64,000 nucleotides of DNA, taken from positions 34,867,001 through 34,931,000 of the forward strand of contig NC_090291.1 of NCBI RefSeq assembly GCF_037392515.1. Direction: 5' to 3'. Position numbers and translations under genes: made by a program. Each line of letters starts with the position of its first letter. Within the stretch, counting starts at the first letter, position 1. Below the pieces are notes generated by a model. The model searched no databases. It was not told where the DNA came from and worked only from the letters and a program-made list of their open reading frames with translations. Source of the DNA: Haliotis asinina. Its lineage: Eukaryota; Mollusca; Gastropoda; Lepetellida; Haliotidae. This document shows, one piece after another, positions 1-9,535 of this stretch.

Positions 1-356
1 ACAATATCCTTTCAGAATACCAGTGACAATATACTTTTAGAATACTTGTGGCAATATACTCTCAGAATATCAGAGACAATATCCTTTCAGAATACCAGTG
101 ACAATATACTTTTAGAATACTTGTGGCAATATACTCTCAGAATAACAGTGACAATATCCTTTCAGAATACCAGTGACAATATACTTTTAGAATACTTGTG
201 GCAATATACTCTCAGAATAACAGTGACAATATCCTTTCAGAATACCAGTGACAATATACGTTCAGAATACCAGTAACAATATGCATTCAGAATACCAGTA
301 ACAACATACCTATTCACAATACCAGTGACAATATACCTTTTCAGAATACCAGTGTA
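1..356. repeat. Minisatellite, 25-bp unit with 75-bp higher-order period
   Basis: The sequence is a run of 25-bp monomers built on ACAATAT(A/C)CTTTCAGAATA followed by a short variable end. Three monomer types (ending CCAGTG, CTTGTG and a TCAGAG/ACAGTG type) recur in the same order, so the true period is 75 bp for about the first 270 bases, after which order decays. The window starts inside the array. A 76-codon open frame across it is a by-product of the period being divisible by three. Confidence 0.93.
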
Positions 357-577
357 ACTGTACAGTCGATCCGATCTCACAAGGCGAAGGCCTACCTATA
401 CGGTCAGTCCGACTTCAGAAGGTGAAATTTTCTATTTTCATAGAAAGTATTTGAGATAAGCTGATTACATTTTATGCGGGTTCTTTGAAAAGCGGATGAT
501 TTCCTCGAATATATTGTCACTGAAACGGACCGAGTTCTATTTACAAAATAGAATTTGATCAATTTTATCTTACATTA

Positions 578-742
578 GTGAGAGTTGTGAGTATGGTTTT
601 ACACAATATTCCAGCCAAATCACGGAGAGCTAAACCAGAAACACACACACACAGTACCCTAGTGGGGAATCAAACAAGGGGCCTCGGCGTGACAACTGAA
701 AGCGTTAACCACTGGTCTACTCCACCACTCACTATCTTACGT
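578..742 (-). repeat. SINE-A copy (tRNA-like head), minus orientation
   Basis: Reading the complement, a tRNA-like head with an A-box-like segment (AGTGGTTAACGC) and a B-box-like segment (TTTGATTCCCCAC) is followed by the body and the tail that contains TGGAATATTG. The + strand therefore starts with the reversed tail (GTATGGTTTTACAC...ATATTCCAGCC). The copy is diverged and carries a small CA expansion at about 641-651. It is a retroposed element, not a functional tRNA gene. Confidence 0.82.
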
Positions 743-1218
743 AAAGGAAAGACCTTGTTAAGAAAGACCCTGTTAATACAGTTATGAGCATAGATGTGAA
801 TGAAAATATATTTTAGGTATTTCAAGGCTGTTTGTGAAAATAGAAGCAAATGCTAATGTTTAGTATAAAACAATGTGTGAAGCCCTGGACTTCAACGCTG
901 ATGATGTAACAGTGTACAGCATTTACACAAAGAGAGGTCACCCCCTGTTTTCTGCGAATGTATCAAACTGTCGGCTCAGATTGTGAAACTCAAGTTTATA
1001 CTAACACTAACTTTTCTGTCCTGCACGGTTTCATCGTAAAAGTGTTTGTCAAGTAGAGATGTCAGAGGTAAATCATTCATTTTTTAAGTTAAGTATTTTC
1101 ACAGTTTTATCGCCAAAATAAACACACCATGGCTTGTCCCTTGGAAATGACGTCATAGGTACCACCTGACAAACAAATGACGTCGTTAGATATTATTAGA
1201 CCTATTACACATGGAGCT
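743..1218. other. Unique-looking non-coding sequence
   Basis: No open frame, repeat or RNA gene that I can support. A CRE-like TGACGTCA occurs near 1148, with a second near-match about 40 bp downstream; each could be chance. Confidence 0.5.
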
Positions 1219-1368
1219 GGGGCCCGCTTCACAAAACTCTCGTAAGCCTAAGATCTCGTAATTTTGCTCGTAGCACTTGCACCTGGTATACTGTAACATA
1301 GGAGGTGCAAGTACCACGAGGAAAGTTAAGAGATCCTAGGCTTACGAGAGTTTTGTGAAACAGAGCCC
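1219..1368. repeat. Palindromic foldback (MITE-like) element
   Basis: Two arms of about 70 bp are near-perfect reverse complements. The left arm carries TTCACAAAACTCTCGTAAGCCTA and the right arm TAGGCTTACGAGAGTTTTGTGAA. The match continues inward through GTAGCACTTGCACCT against AGGTGCAAGTACCAC to a short loop around CTGTAACAT. There is no coding content. Structure and size fit a non-autonomous foldback element, and I see no convincing target-site duplication. Confidence 0.8.
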
Positions 1369-1938
1369 GTGAGTGTCTGGTTCTTGTGTCTCGGTGCGCA
1401 AGCTACTGTTTTAGTCCACCTGTTGACGTTGTCGTTAAAAAAAAATTGAAGACATTGCACAATAGTGTTGCCAGGTAACCAAATTGTACTATTCATACTT
1501 TGTTAAGGATCACAAAATTTCACAACTTTACTTCAACGTAGATTTGTAATTTGAAACTGTATCCATTTAAAACTGGTTATATAATACTATGGTAGTCCCT
1601 CTATAGGCAAACGGTCACTTTTATCTAAACTCATGTACTTGATACATGCATAACCACAGAAATGGTTTTCATGGCACCAATCAACCATTTTGCAAAGACA
1701 CAACACACGTCAATAGCAGGTATGGGATCCCCTTGACACAATGACATACTGAAACCTGGTATCCATGATTACTATAAGCTGGTGTATTTAAACCACTTTT
1801 CTATTGAATCCATAATTTGAACCTTAGCAAAGTGTGAGTAGTATACATAACATTCAGCTGGAGTAGGTCGTGGTTCCAAGCTTAGCTTCTTTCATCAAAA
1901 CTAAAACGGATGTGCACTATACACGCGTACTCATCTAT
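1369..1938. other. Unique-looking non-coding sequence
   Basis: AT-rich sequence with no supported ORF, repeat unit or RNA gene. Confidence 0.5.
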
Positions 1939-2461
1939 AGTCTGTTTGCAGAGCTAACGTACCGGTGAATTTCATTTTAAACCAAAGAGTAAACAAAATA
2001 AAGAGAGATTCAGATTGGTTATCCTCATAATTTTACCTTGCCAACTGAAAATTTATGTCTCAGAATTTTATTCAACTTAGGATGAAACTTGTTTAAGAAA
2101 TTATAGGTGCAAATCGTCATTATTGGTTTGAATTACAAGGGGGTAAGCGCAGTAGTTAGAACAGTGAAACAAAAGCACGAGCGGTACGTGATGAGCGTTA
2201 ACTTAATCTCGGAGACCAACTCTACTTAATCTCGGTGTTTCTTTTAATGTACGTACTCCCTTGTAATACAAACAAATAAAGCGATTTGACACTATGATCG
2301 TTTGTTAAACAACTTTTATCCTAAGTTGAATAAAATTCTGAAAATGAAATGTTCAGTTGGCAAGGTGGATTATGAGGATTCGCAATCTGAAATTTCACTT
2401 TATTCGATTTATCTCTTTGTTTAAAGTGAAATCCATCGGTACGTTTTCACTGCAAACAGAC
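1939..2461. repeat. Long inverted repeat, arms about 210 bp, spacer about 100 bp
   Basis: The left arm (about 1939-2148) and right arm (about 2251-2461) are reverse complements with scattered mismatches. Anchors are GTCTGTTTGCAG at the left edge against CTGCAAACAGA at the right edge, GCCAACTGAA against TTCAGTTGGC, AGAATTTTATTCAACTTAGGAT against its complement, and GAATTACAAGGGGGTA against TACTCCCTTGTAATAC. The spacer has no coding potential. This fits a non-autonomous DNA transposon or an old head-to-head duplication. An ORF of 96 codons (2357-2647) starts in the right arm and has no recognisable content. Confidence 0.8.
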
Positions 2462-2972
2462 CATCACCTGACATGGAAACAGCTGATTGTTTTTATCACA
2501 TACAAAGTGCATGGGTATGATTACAAAATGCCATTTACAAACATGCTATGGCTAGCCATCGTTGAATGTGATGGTATTCCACGTTTGATAGTTAATCTCT
2601 ACATAAATCGCACTATACGTATCCCTCATCTTCAAGCTTCACTTTGATATCGAAACCATATCCGAATATGTCACCAAATACAATTCGCAGTTTGGAATAC
2701 TGATTGAAGTTCGGTTTTCTATATCATCCGGTCATTGTAGGGTAAATCTGTTGGAAATTACATGCATCGTAAAGTCGCCAGTTTGCCACATTATTAAATC
2801 GCCATCCACTGTGTTTTGGACAGGCGTTATGTATAGCACGTCTTAAATTTAATGTCGAATAATAATGAACTTGCAAAAAGTGGGAGCCAAAATACCAGTC
2901 AAACAGATTATACCGGGGAAAAACAACGTATCACTGTATGTTTGCTCGAATCACCTGTGCTCATGCTGAAAC
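2462..2972. other. Unique-looking non-coding sequence
   Basis: No supported gene or repeat. It lies between the inverted repeat and the LINE remnant and could hold more decayed LINE sequence that I cannot recognise. Confidence 0.4.
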
Positions 2973-3735
2973 ATTGTCCACACAGCACATTGCAATGTAA
3001 CTAATGATGGATCGGTCACGTTACAACGGGGAGGAGTCATTGAGCATCTGGTTGAAGATCAGGCCTACAACTGTCTTAGAATGCAAGATCAATACAAGCT
3101 TCGGGCCGAGTATACAGCTAGGATTAAGAAAATCTTAACTTAGAGAGCTAAAATGGCTCTCCTGTTCCTTTGGGGTAGATGACTGGACTAAACGGGACCT
3201 CCAATGTCTTACCAGAAGGATCATGGCTGACAACAGAGCTCACCACCAGAATCTCAAATTTGAGGATGATTTTGTTGATGGTGATATGCTGCTGGCGGTA
3301 CAGCAATGGGAGTAAACCAGGTGAAGTCCTTCACCAAGTCTGACAAGAGTCGGTCATTTGAGGAAAGCTTCCTGAGAAGCCATTGCATCGAGCATACATG
3401 CAGTGCGCAGAAAGAGTAGCAATCCAACTGACTCCTTCGCTTGGATGAGGTCGGCTTGTCTCAAATGTGAATCTGAGAACTTTCTTTTTGCTGCCCAGGA
3501 CCAGTCACGTCCCACTTGCAATCGCCAAAATGTGACTCTAAAAGAAAATATTTGCATAAAATACAGACTGTGTAATCAATTTACAGAGACTGCCTAACAG
3601 CGGATGCCCTTTTTAGCACAAACGACATATCCTAAAAGACATGATGGAGAAGGCTCACTGCTTTTACTATCGTCTCCGCTATATATATAAGCATGGTATA
3701 TATGCGAACCTCGCCTATGGAATGTCTCGCTTGCA
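2973..3735 (+). pseudogene. Decayed LINE (R2/R4-like): end of reverse transcriptase and zinc-binding endonuclease region
   Basis: Conceptual translation in shifting + frames gives a recognisable series from the 3' half of a non-LTR retrotransposon ORF. It starts with EDQAYNCLRMQ (compare the family motif EQAYKYLGIE) and RAEYTARIKKILT (about 2997-3140). CSFGVDDWTKRDLQ, like the YSFGVINW post-RT motif, and RAHHQNL follow (3163-3315). Next come EKPLHRAYMQ (about 3374-3446) and SENFLFAAQDQS with YRLCNQFTET (3403-3597). The last part resembles the Cys-Cys-His-Cys zinc knuckle of restriction-like endonuclease LINEs, with the first Cys replaced by Tyr. FLAQTTYPKRHD follows near 3620. Stops at 3141, 3313 and 3446 and several frameshifts show it is dead. 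Clade assignment is my inference; presence of LINE coding sequence is fairly secure. Confidence 0.72.
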
Positions 3736-4247
3736 TCCCAAGTACACTGTCGTCAGGTTCCTCGTTGTTCTCGGTGCCCTTGGGTTGGTTGGGCACAGCT
3801 CTCCTGAAACACAGGGTAACGCAGACGCAGTCATGGGGAGTCAACATATTCTCCGGAAAGCTCTTGGTGGGTTCTACTAGACAGCGCTTCTTGAAACAAG
3901 TCTCATTCGCTGCCTGGGCTGTGCATAGAGGGCTGATGATGAGCCTTATCAGTCTGACTGTGTCAGGGTCACGCGGACCCTCTCTGTTACATACTTATCT
4001 TAACCTTTAAAACATTATAATAAAATAAATGATATTCTTTATTCCTCCACAGAAGAGTACAATATCATGAACAGGCAGAAAATGTACTAGAAGTAAGAGA
4101 GATATAAAAGGAAGAAAACATGAGAGCTACTGGAGTAACACTGGTTTAGATGGTTTTGGACTTACCTCCCTTTACGATTAGGTAAATCTGGTGTGTCAAG
4201 TCCGTACATTCCGTGAACGAGCGCAGGCAAGCACATGATATTGTCTG
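3736..4247. other. Non-coding sequence
   Basis: Open frames here (for example 3693-4010, +) have no recognisable domain and start inside the LINE remnant. Nothing further supported. Confidence 0.45.
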
Positions 4248-4422
4248 ATATAGCCTAGTGGTGAAAGCGTTCGCTCGTCACTCTGTATGCCCGGATTCGA
4301 CTCCCCATACATGGTATGGGTACATGGGTGCAATGTGTAAAGCCCATTCCGGGTGTCCCCCGGTGTGATGTTGCTGGAATATTGCTACAAGCATCGTAAA
4401 ACTGCATTCACTGACTCACTCA
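4248..4422 (+). repeat. SINE-A copy, plus orientation
   Basis: A head TAGCCTAGTGGTGAAAGCG (A-box-like) is followed by GGATTCGACTCCCC (B-box-like), then ACAT..GGGTGCAATGTG.AAGCCCATT, GGTGTCCCCC, and the tail TTGCTGGAATATTGCTACAAGC...GTAAAAC ending in CACTGACTCACTCA. This is close to the full structure of the family. Confidence 0.9.
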
Positions 4423-5011
4423 ATTCTTACTCAAGGTGATACATGGACTGTGTGATAGAAGACATATTTCTTGTTCTGTACAATCAAATAAATTTACAAG
4501 TATAGTAAACAGTAGTAAAGAGTGTTAATGCTTAAATTTCTTTGCTTTAAAGTGCATGCTTTTTCACGTGATTAACGTTACAAAATATCTTTTGCTTTGG
4601 GACTAGACAGGAGACCAGTCTAAATCAAGTGGACCGATTACATCCTAATCAAACTCTGGTCTGTTTAGCTCGGCAAACGAACCCTTATAAAGGCATAACA
4701 TTTTGCACTTATATTGAGGATTAAACACTCGGTTATTTGTGAAAAAAATGAGTGTATCTTCTCAAACATTGATATTAACTAATAAGAAATCCATTTATGT
4801 GAATAAAGGTAGTTTATTAAACTTCTCCTTTAAGAACTAAGCTATATAAATTAGGTTCAGATGTATCGATGACCAATAACAATCGAATAGCCCGTTCCCT
4901 TATTTGCCCACCTGAACTCGAAATACACTCGATTAGTGAGACAGCTGTATATATTTCATCTTTAGATCGAGACATTCAGAGAGACCAAATGAAACTCTGT
5001 ACAAAACTGTA
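4423..5011. other. AT-rich non-coding sequence
   Basis: No supported ORF, RNA or repeat. Confidence 0.5.
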
Positions 5012-5271
5012 TGAGTGAATGAGTGAGTTTTACGCCGCACTCAGCAATATTCCAGCCATATGTTGGTGGTCTGTAAATAATCGAGTCTGGACCAGACAGT
5101 CCAGTGATCAACGACATGAGCATCAATCTGCGCAATTGGGAACCGATGACTTGTGTCAAGCAAGTCAGTGACCACCCGATCCAGTTAGTCGCCTCTTACG
5201 ACAAGCACAGTCGCCTTCTATGGCAAGCATGGGTTGCTGAAGGCCTATTCTACCCCGGACCTTCACGGGTC
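5012..5271 (-). repeat. SINE-B copy, minus orientation, near full length
   Basis: On the + strand it reads from the reversed tail (GAGTGAGTTTTACGCCGCACTC, AGCAATATTCCAGCC) through CTGTAAATAATCGAGTCTGGACCAG, GCGCAATTGGGAACCGATGAC, TCTTACGACAAGCACAGTCGCC, to GAAGGCCTATTCTACCCCGGACCTTCACGGGT. It is one of about ten copies here and serves well as a reference copy at about 260 bp. Confidence 0.93.
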
Positions 5272-5603
5272 AAAGCTGTATGACAAGAGTTATTTCATCT
5301 TTCTAACTTTACCTTTGTGACGAGTAATAGGTTACCCACATCATTTGGTGGTTATATACCATTCAAAAGAGGGTACTGGATTTACAAGATTGATAAAATG
5401 CAAGGAGGAAACAGATGATGAAGAGGAATTAAGGGACAATGTGACAATTTATTCCATTCCTTTGGAACTGTTTGATCTGTATGGATATATGTTACTTTTT
5501 CTTGTATGCATTGGCATTGGCTAGGGATGTGCTTGCCCAATGGAATATCCCCTACTTTTTGAAATAGTATAGAGAACGTATTTCAAAACGTTCGGGTTAC
5601 AAC

Positions 5604-5772
5604 AGTCTGTTTCACAGTGCCTGAAGCACATTATTTTCCCTACTGTCTAGCCCTCTCTGCGATGCTAAGGCCCTATAGCTTTTCCTGGTCTCCCTTGGGC
5701 TCCTTTTCAGTTTAAATGGGTTTGTTTGTTACTGACAAAACCATGCAGTCAAATCCGATGGGTCTAAGCGCT
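5604..5772 (+). repeat. Dispersed repeat family C, plus orientation
   Basis: It shares TTCACAGTGCCTGAAGCACATTATTTTCCCTACTG, CTAGCCCTCTCTGCGATGCTAAGGCC, GGGCTCCTTTTCAGTTTAAATGGGTTTGTTTGTTACT and a diverged end with copies near 15.8, 18.0, 26.8 and 28.6 kb (sequences here are split into shared blocks). No coding content. Class unknown; about 200-350 bp when complete. Confidence 0.75.
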
Positions 5773-6170
5773 GGGGACCAATTAATAAATTCGACTTATC
5801 GATGTATTAGAGATATAGGTATGTCTCTGAGGGTAAACAATTTACACATTTCCTGATTCACTCAGTAATGTGCACATTTCCTAATTATTCCAGGAAATTT
5901 ACAAATTTCCTGTTCTGAGGGCCTGACTTTTGACACACGGTTTAAGTTACAGAATGACGGACAGCACGGTTTAACTGACACAAGGATGTGACAGTCACAA
6001 TGGTTTAAGTGATAGAAGTTAGTGACGTACTGCATGGTTCGACAGGCACAAATATGGGACTTGACAAACATATGACGGAGAGAATGATTTGACTGGAGAC
6101 ACATGACATATGACAGACTAAGATAGACTCTTAGAAGCATGCACATCGACTCCAAGCATCGAGACAAAAC
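5773..6170. other. Non-coding sequence
   Basis: Weak internal repetition of TTTAACTGACACAAGGATGTGAC-like phrases (GGTTTAA, GACAGTCACAA) at about 5938-6110 hints at an old degenerate tandem repeat. Nothing else is seen. Confidence 0.4.
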
Positions 6171-6432
6171 GACCCGTAAAGGTCCCGGGGTAGAATAGGC
6201 CTTCAGCAACCCATGCTTGCCATAAAAGGCGACTATGTTTGTCGTAAGAGACGACTAACGGGATCGGGTGGTCAGGATCGCTGACTTGGTTGACACATGT
6301 CATCGGTTTCCAATTGCACAGATCGATGTCCATGTTGTTGATCACTGGATTGTCTGGTCCAGACTAAGTTATTTACAGACCGCCGCCATATGGCTGGAAT
6401 ATTGTTAAGTGAAGAGTAAAACTCACTCACTC
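6171..6432 (+). repeat. SINE-B copy, plus orientation, near full length
   Basis: It begins GACCCGTAAAGGTCCCGGGG and runs through TAGAATAGGCCTTCAGCAACC, ACTAACGGGATCGGGTGGTC, GACTTGGTTGACACATGTC, TTATTTACAGACCGCCGCC and ATGGCTGGAATATTG to AAAACTCACTCACTC. This gives the 5' and 3' ends of the family in the sense direction. Confidence 0.93.
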
Positions 6433-7286
6433 GAGGCAAAACCACATCTTCAACCACTGAATCATTAAGCCGTTAAACCTGCAAACATTTAACCCTTGTT
6501 CACTGAACAATTTTTGCGAGGGTTTTTAAGTGACTTTTTGTGAAAGGTCATTTCCCACTTGTATCTCTCCAACTCGAGTTACCCTGTTTTCTAGACTAGG
6601 TATCATGTTGACTCTTACAGTCTGACAATTCTCGGCAGTAAGCTTCCAACGACTTGTATCAGATTACGCACCATTAGCCATTACTCGAACAATAGACAGT
6701 GACACCGGACCTGGCTGTTGGTAATTATAACATGGCTGGGCAAATTGTTCTGTTTGATCTACTCCTTTCGTATTTCAAATATGACTGGGTATCAGAATCG
6801 CTCCTTATGATGCATTTTAATAAGATCTCTAAGGTATACCGTAGTTGTGTCACCTTAGCGGTGTTGTATATCAAAGACGTAGATCTGTTTGAAGCCGAGG
6901 GACAAGCTATATATACAATATAGCAACCCTGTCTATTTGATAAGCAATCCACGACAAGTAGTCATAGGGCTTTGAAGACATCTCAGATGACGGCAACAGC
7001 TTCATCTCGCTTATAGAAATGAAACGCCAGAGGTTGCGACCCTCTGATGACACAACGTTTAGTCTGAGTCTCCTACAGTCAGATGGCACAGTCTTCACGC
7101 GTTAGCGGCGAGTAGTTTTGATAGTCGGATTGCTTTGTGATTCACTGTAATATAAATTTGTCTTTGGAAAGGTTGTAATGACATTGTATCACTCCGTTAC
7201 TCACCTGGGTGCCGTTGTACAAAGCAGACTTAGCACTAAGACTATAGTCGTTGTTATGGTATGGGTCTTACGACCACCTTAGAGCC
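6433..7286. other. Non-coding sequence
   Basis: Short frames at 6699-6923 (+) and 6907-7098 (-) have no recognisable content. No repeat or RNA supported. Confidence 0.45.
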
Positions 7287-8693
7287 TGTATACTGGCCAC
7301 ATAAAGAAACTGTGCATTGTCTAAATGTTATCCCTGTTGATAAGTACGATAACAACGTCAAAGGTACATATAAACTTTAATTGGGGGATTATGAGACCAT
7401 TACAAATTGGGAGAATTTCAACTGAAAGTCAATCACAATGACGTCACGAGTCCACAAACGGGATAGGGGTCAAACGACCATGTCAGAAGCTCAATAACGG
7501 GTCAGCCCACCATCGGCATTGAGAACAACAGTGTATCGACGAGCCTATCAAACGTGCAAGGAAGGCTTGTGAGATGTCACGCCAGATTCTCTCAAGCTCT
7601 GTTGCAAGGTCAAGGACGTTATCTGGCGGATGAAGGATGAAGAAGACGGCGTAGACGTCGATCCACCTCGTCCCAAACATGCTCTATCGGGGAAAGATCC
7701 GGTGAATTTGCAGACTAAGGCAGTAAGTCAACGTTGTGGTGTTGCAAGAAATAAATAGCAGCCCTTGCAGTTTGAGAGCGGGCATTGTCCTGTTGGAATC
7801 TTAACCCGAGGCCATAACGTTACAGAAAAGGAATTGCCACAGGTCGAAGAATCTGATCCCTCTAGCCCACACCAGTTAAGTTTGCCCATAACAATCACCA
7901 AAGGAGTTCTTGGGCGTGCTGTTATTCCACCCCAAATCATCGCGGAAAACCACCAAAGCGATTCCTCTCCATGACACAGGCATGTGTATAACGTTCTCCC
8001 GATGTGCATCACTTTGGGAAATGTTAAACCTGGACTCATCTGTAAGAACAACATTTATCCACCCAAACAAGAGCCTGTGGACATGATTGTGGCACCACAT
8101 TCGACGAGCTTGTTGATGACGTTGTGTCAGGATAGGTCGTATGGCGGGACGTCGTGGTCTGATCCCGTGAGGACATAAACGTTGTCGAACTGTGTTGGGT
8201 GAATACGGCGACGTCCCGGGATGGTCCGGGCAGTCATCACTGCAGTCTGAAACCTGTGGCGAAGATAGGTCACCCTTATCCATCTGTCCTGTCTTGGCGT
8301 TGTTACTCGTGTACGTCCAGAACGTGGCCGATCGATGACGTCATTTGTGTTCAGGTAGCGTCTCACCAGTGCAGAAATGGTGTTCCGGTGGCAGTGGAAA
8401 TGTGCAGCCACTTGCCGTTGAGACATTCCCCCGCAAGGGCAGGGGTTGAGTTTTCCAAAGTGACAGTATTGTGTGGCATTCATTTGCTCTGTTTCTCCTT
8501 TCGGAATGCGCTTGCAACAACGTATTGCAGGTCTCAAGGACGAAACCACTGACGTCACGGAACATGGCACGTGCATGCATGTTGGATACATGTCACTAAT
8601 GTCTGAGTTTAAATGTTTATGTGTGTACAAAGGTTTGATAAATTTAGATTTTAAATCTTTGTATGCACAGTTTCTTTATGTGCCTAGTATACA
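7287..8693 (-). mobile_element. Tc1-like DNA transposon with both terminal inverted repeats
   Basis: The left end TGTATACTGGCCACATAAAG (continuing AAACTGTGCA, to 7316) is mirrored at the right end (8664-8693), where the complement reads TGTATACTAGGCACATAAAG and continues AAACTGTGCA. Two mismatches are visible over about 30 bp. A TA dinucleotide at each outer edge fits the TA target preference of IS630/Tc1/mariner elements. At about 1.4 kb with a single minus-strand transposase of about 330 codons, size and layout are as expected for Tc1-like elements. The transposase is broken, so this copy is non-autonomous, but its ends might still be recognised in trans. Confidence 0.88.
7483..8483 (-). 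pseudogene. Broken Tc1-like DD34E transposase
   Basis: On the minus strand from about 8483, the N-terminal paired-type DNA-binding region is readable: MSQRQVAAHFHCHRNTI, then DRPRSGRTRVTTPRQDR. After frameshifts the catalytic region follows: NVVLTDESRFN (first Asp), MIWGGIT, QQDNARSQTARAAIYF (second Asp), then SPDLSPIEHVWDEVDRRLR (Glu). Thirty-four positions separate the second Asp from the Glu, so the signature is DD34E. One of those positions is an in-frame TAG at 7715-7717. The reading frame ends at the stop at 7483. Several frame changes between about 7870 and 8180 prevent a full protein. In life the enzyme cuts at the element's inverted repeats and inserts at TA in the nucleus. Confidence 0.85.
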
Positions 8694-9166
8694 ACAGCTC
8701 CTTGTTGGTTTACCACTTTCTTTTGTGCGTACGCGCGTACCTCTGCGCAGGGTTAGAGAACTTGAATTATGAAAGAAGGCGATGTTTGATTAACAGGAGT
8801 TGGAAGTCCTGATTTAATAATGGAATATATGATTATTGTAATTATAAAACTATATAAACTATATCTCGGCTGTATAAAGGCGGCTTGTAAATGATTGCGG
8901 GTGGCCCAGATAAGACGAGTGGTGGGAACAAGGTCAAGGTCACCTTCGATTATTCAGACTGTAAGTTTTCTATTCAACAAAGTTTGCAGATACCAACTTC
9001 TTTATTTAGTGAGAGCGACGTTTCGATACAGATTTGATGGGAGGTTTTGTCGATATAAGGTAGGGTAATTCTGATGGTGGTGGCTTCAGGCTTAATCAGC
9101 TTGGGTTTTCTCTGAAGCGTGGTCGAGATGGTCCTCTTCAAACAGTTACTGGCATACAGTAGAACA
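8694..9166. other. Non-coding sequence
   Basis: No supported ORF, RNA or repeat. ATATA-rich around 8820-8880. Confidence 0.45.
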
Positions 9167-9215
9167 CGGATATAACGAACTCCAAGGTACCAAGGGATTT
9201 AGTTCGCTATATCCG
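9167..9215. repeat. Short hairpin / possible MITE end
   Basis: CGGATATAACGAACT (9167-9181) pairs with AGTTCGCTATATCCG (9201-9215) with one mismatch around a loop containing CCAAGG. The preceding ACAGTAGAACA and the following GTTCGTTATTC suggest it belongs to a dispersed foldback family. A terminator role is not implied in a eukaryote. Confidence 0.6.
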
Positions 9216-9255
9216 TTGTTCGTTATTCACGTTTGACCGCCATATTCTTACAAGG

Positions 9256-9535
9256 TCAGATAACATGTCATAAGCAAGATGACAGTTGGTGACCAACCAA
9301 TCGTTGTGCCCGAACATGTCATGAGTCAGATCACAGGTGGTGACCAACCAACCGTAGTGCCCGAACATATCATGAAGCAGATCACACGAGGTGGCCAACG
9401 AATCATAGTGGCCGAATTTACCATGAACCAGATGACAGGTGGTGACCAACCGGCAGTAGTGCCCGAACATGTCATGAGTCAGATGACACGCGTTGACAAC
9501 CAATCGTATTGTCCGTACATGCCAGCCAATCTTTG
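9256..9535. repeat. Minisatellite, 51-bp unit, about 5 copies
   Basis: The unit is anchored by GTGCCCGAACATGTCATGAG, CAGAT(C/G)ACA and GGTGGTGACCAACCA. Copies diverge by roughly 10-20 percent by eye. Because 51 is divisible by three, frames stay open on both strands (85 and 98 codons), giving repeated peptides such as GDQPTVVPEH. I read this as non-coding. Confidence 0.88.

Noticed and set aside
1..356. CRISPR-like regular repeats
   Set aside because: Monomers are directly abutting with no unique spacers; the organism is eukaryotic.
4248..4330. Possible tRNA genes at SINE-A heads
   Set aside because: A- and B-box-like segments exist, but cloverleaf arms do not close and the heads continue into SINE body and tail; these are retroposons.
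9167..9215. Rho-independent terminator
   Set aside because: A stem-loop is present but there is no T tract, and the genomic context is eukaryotic.
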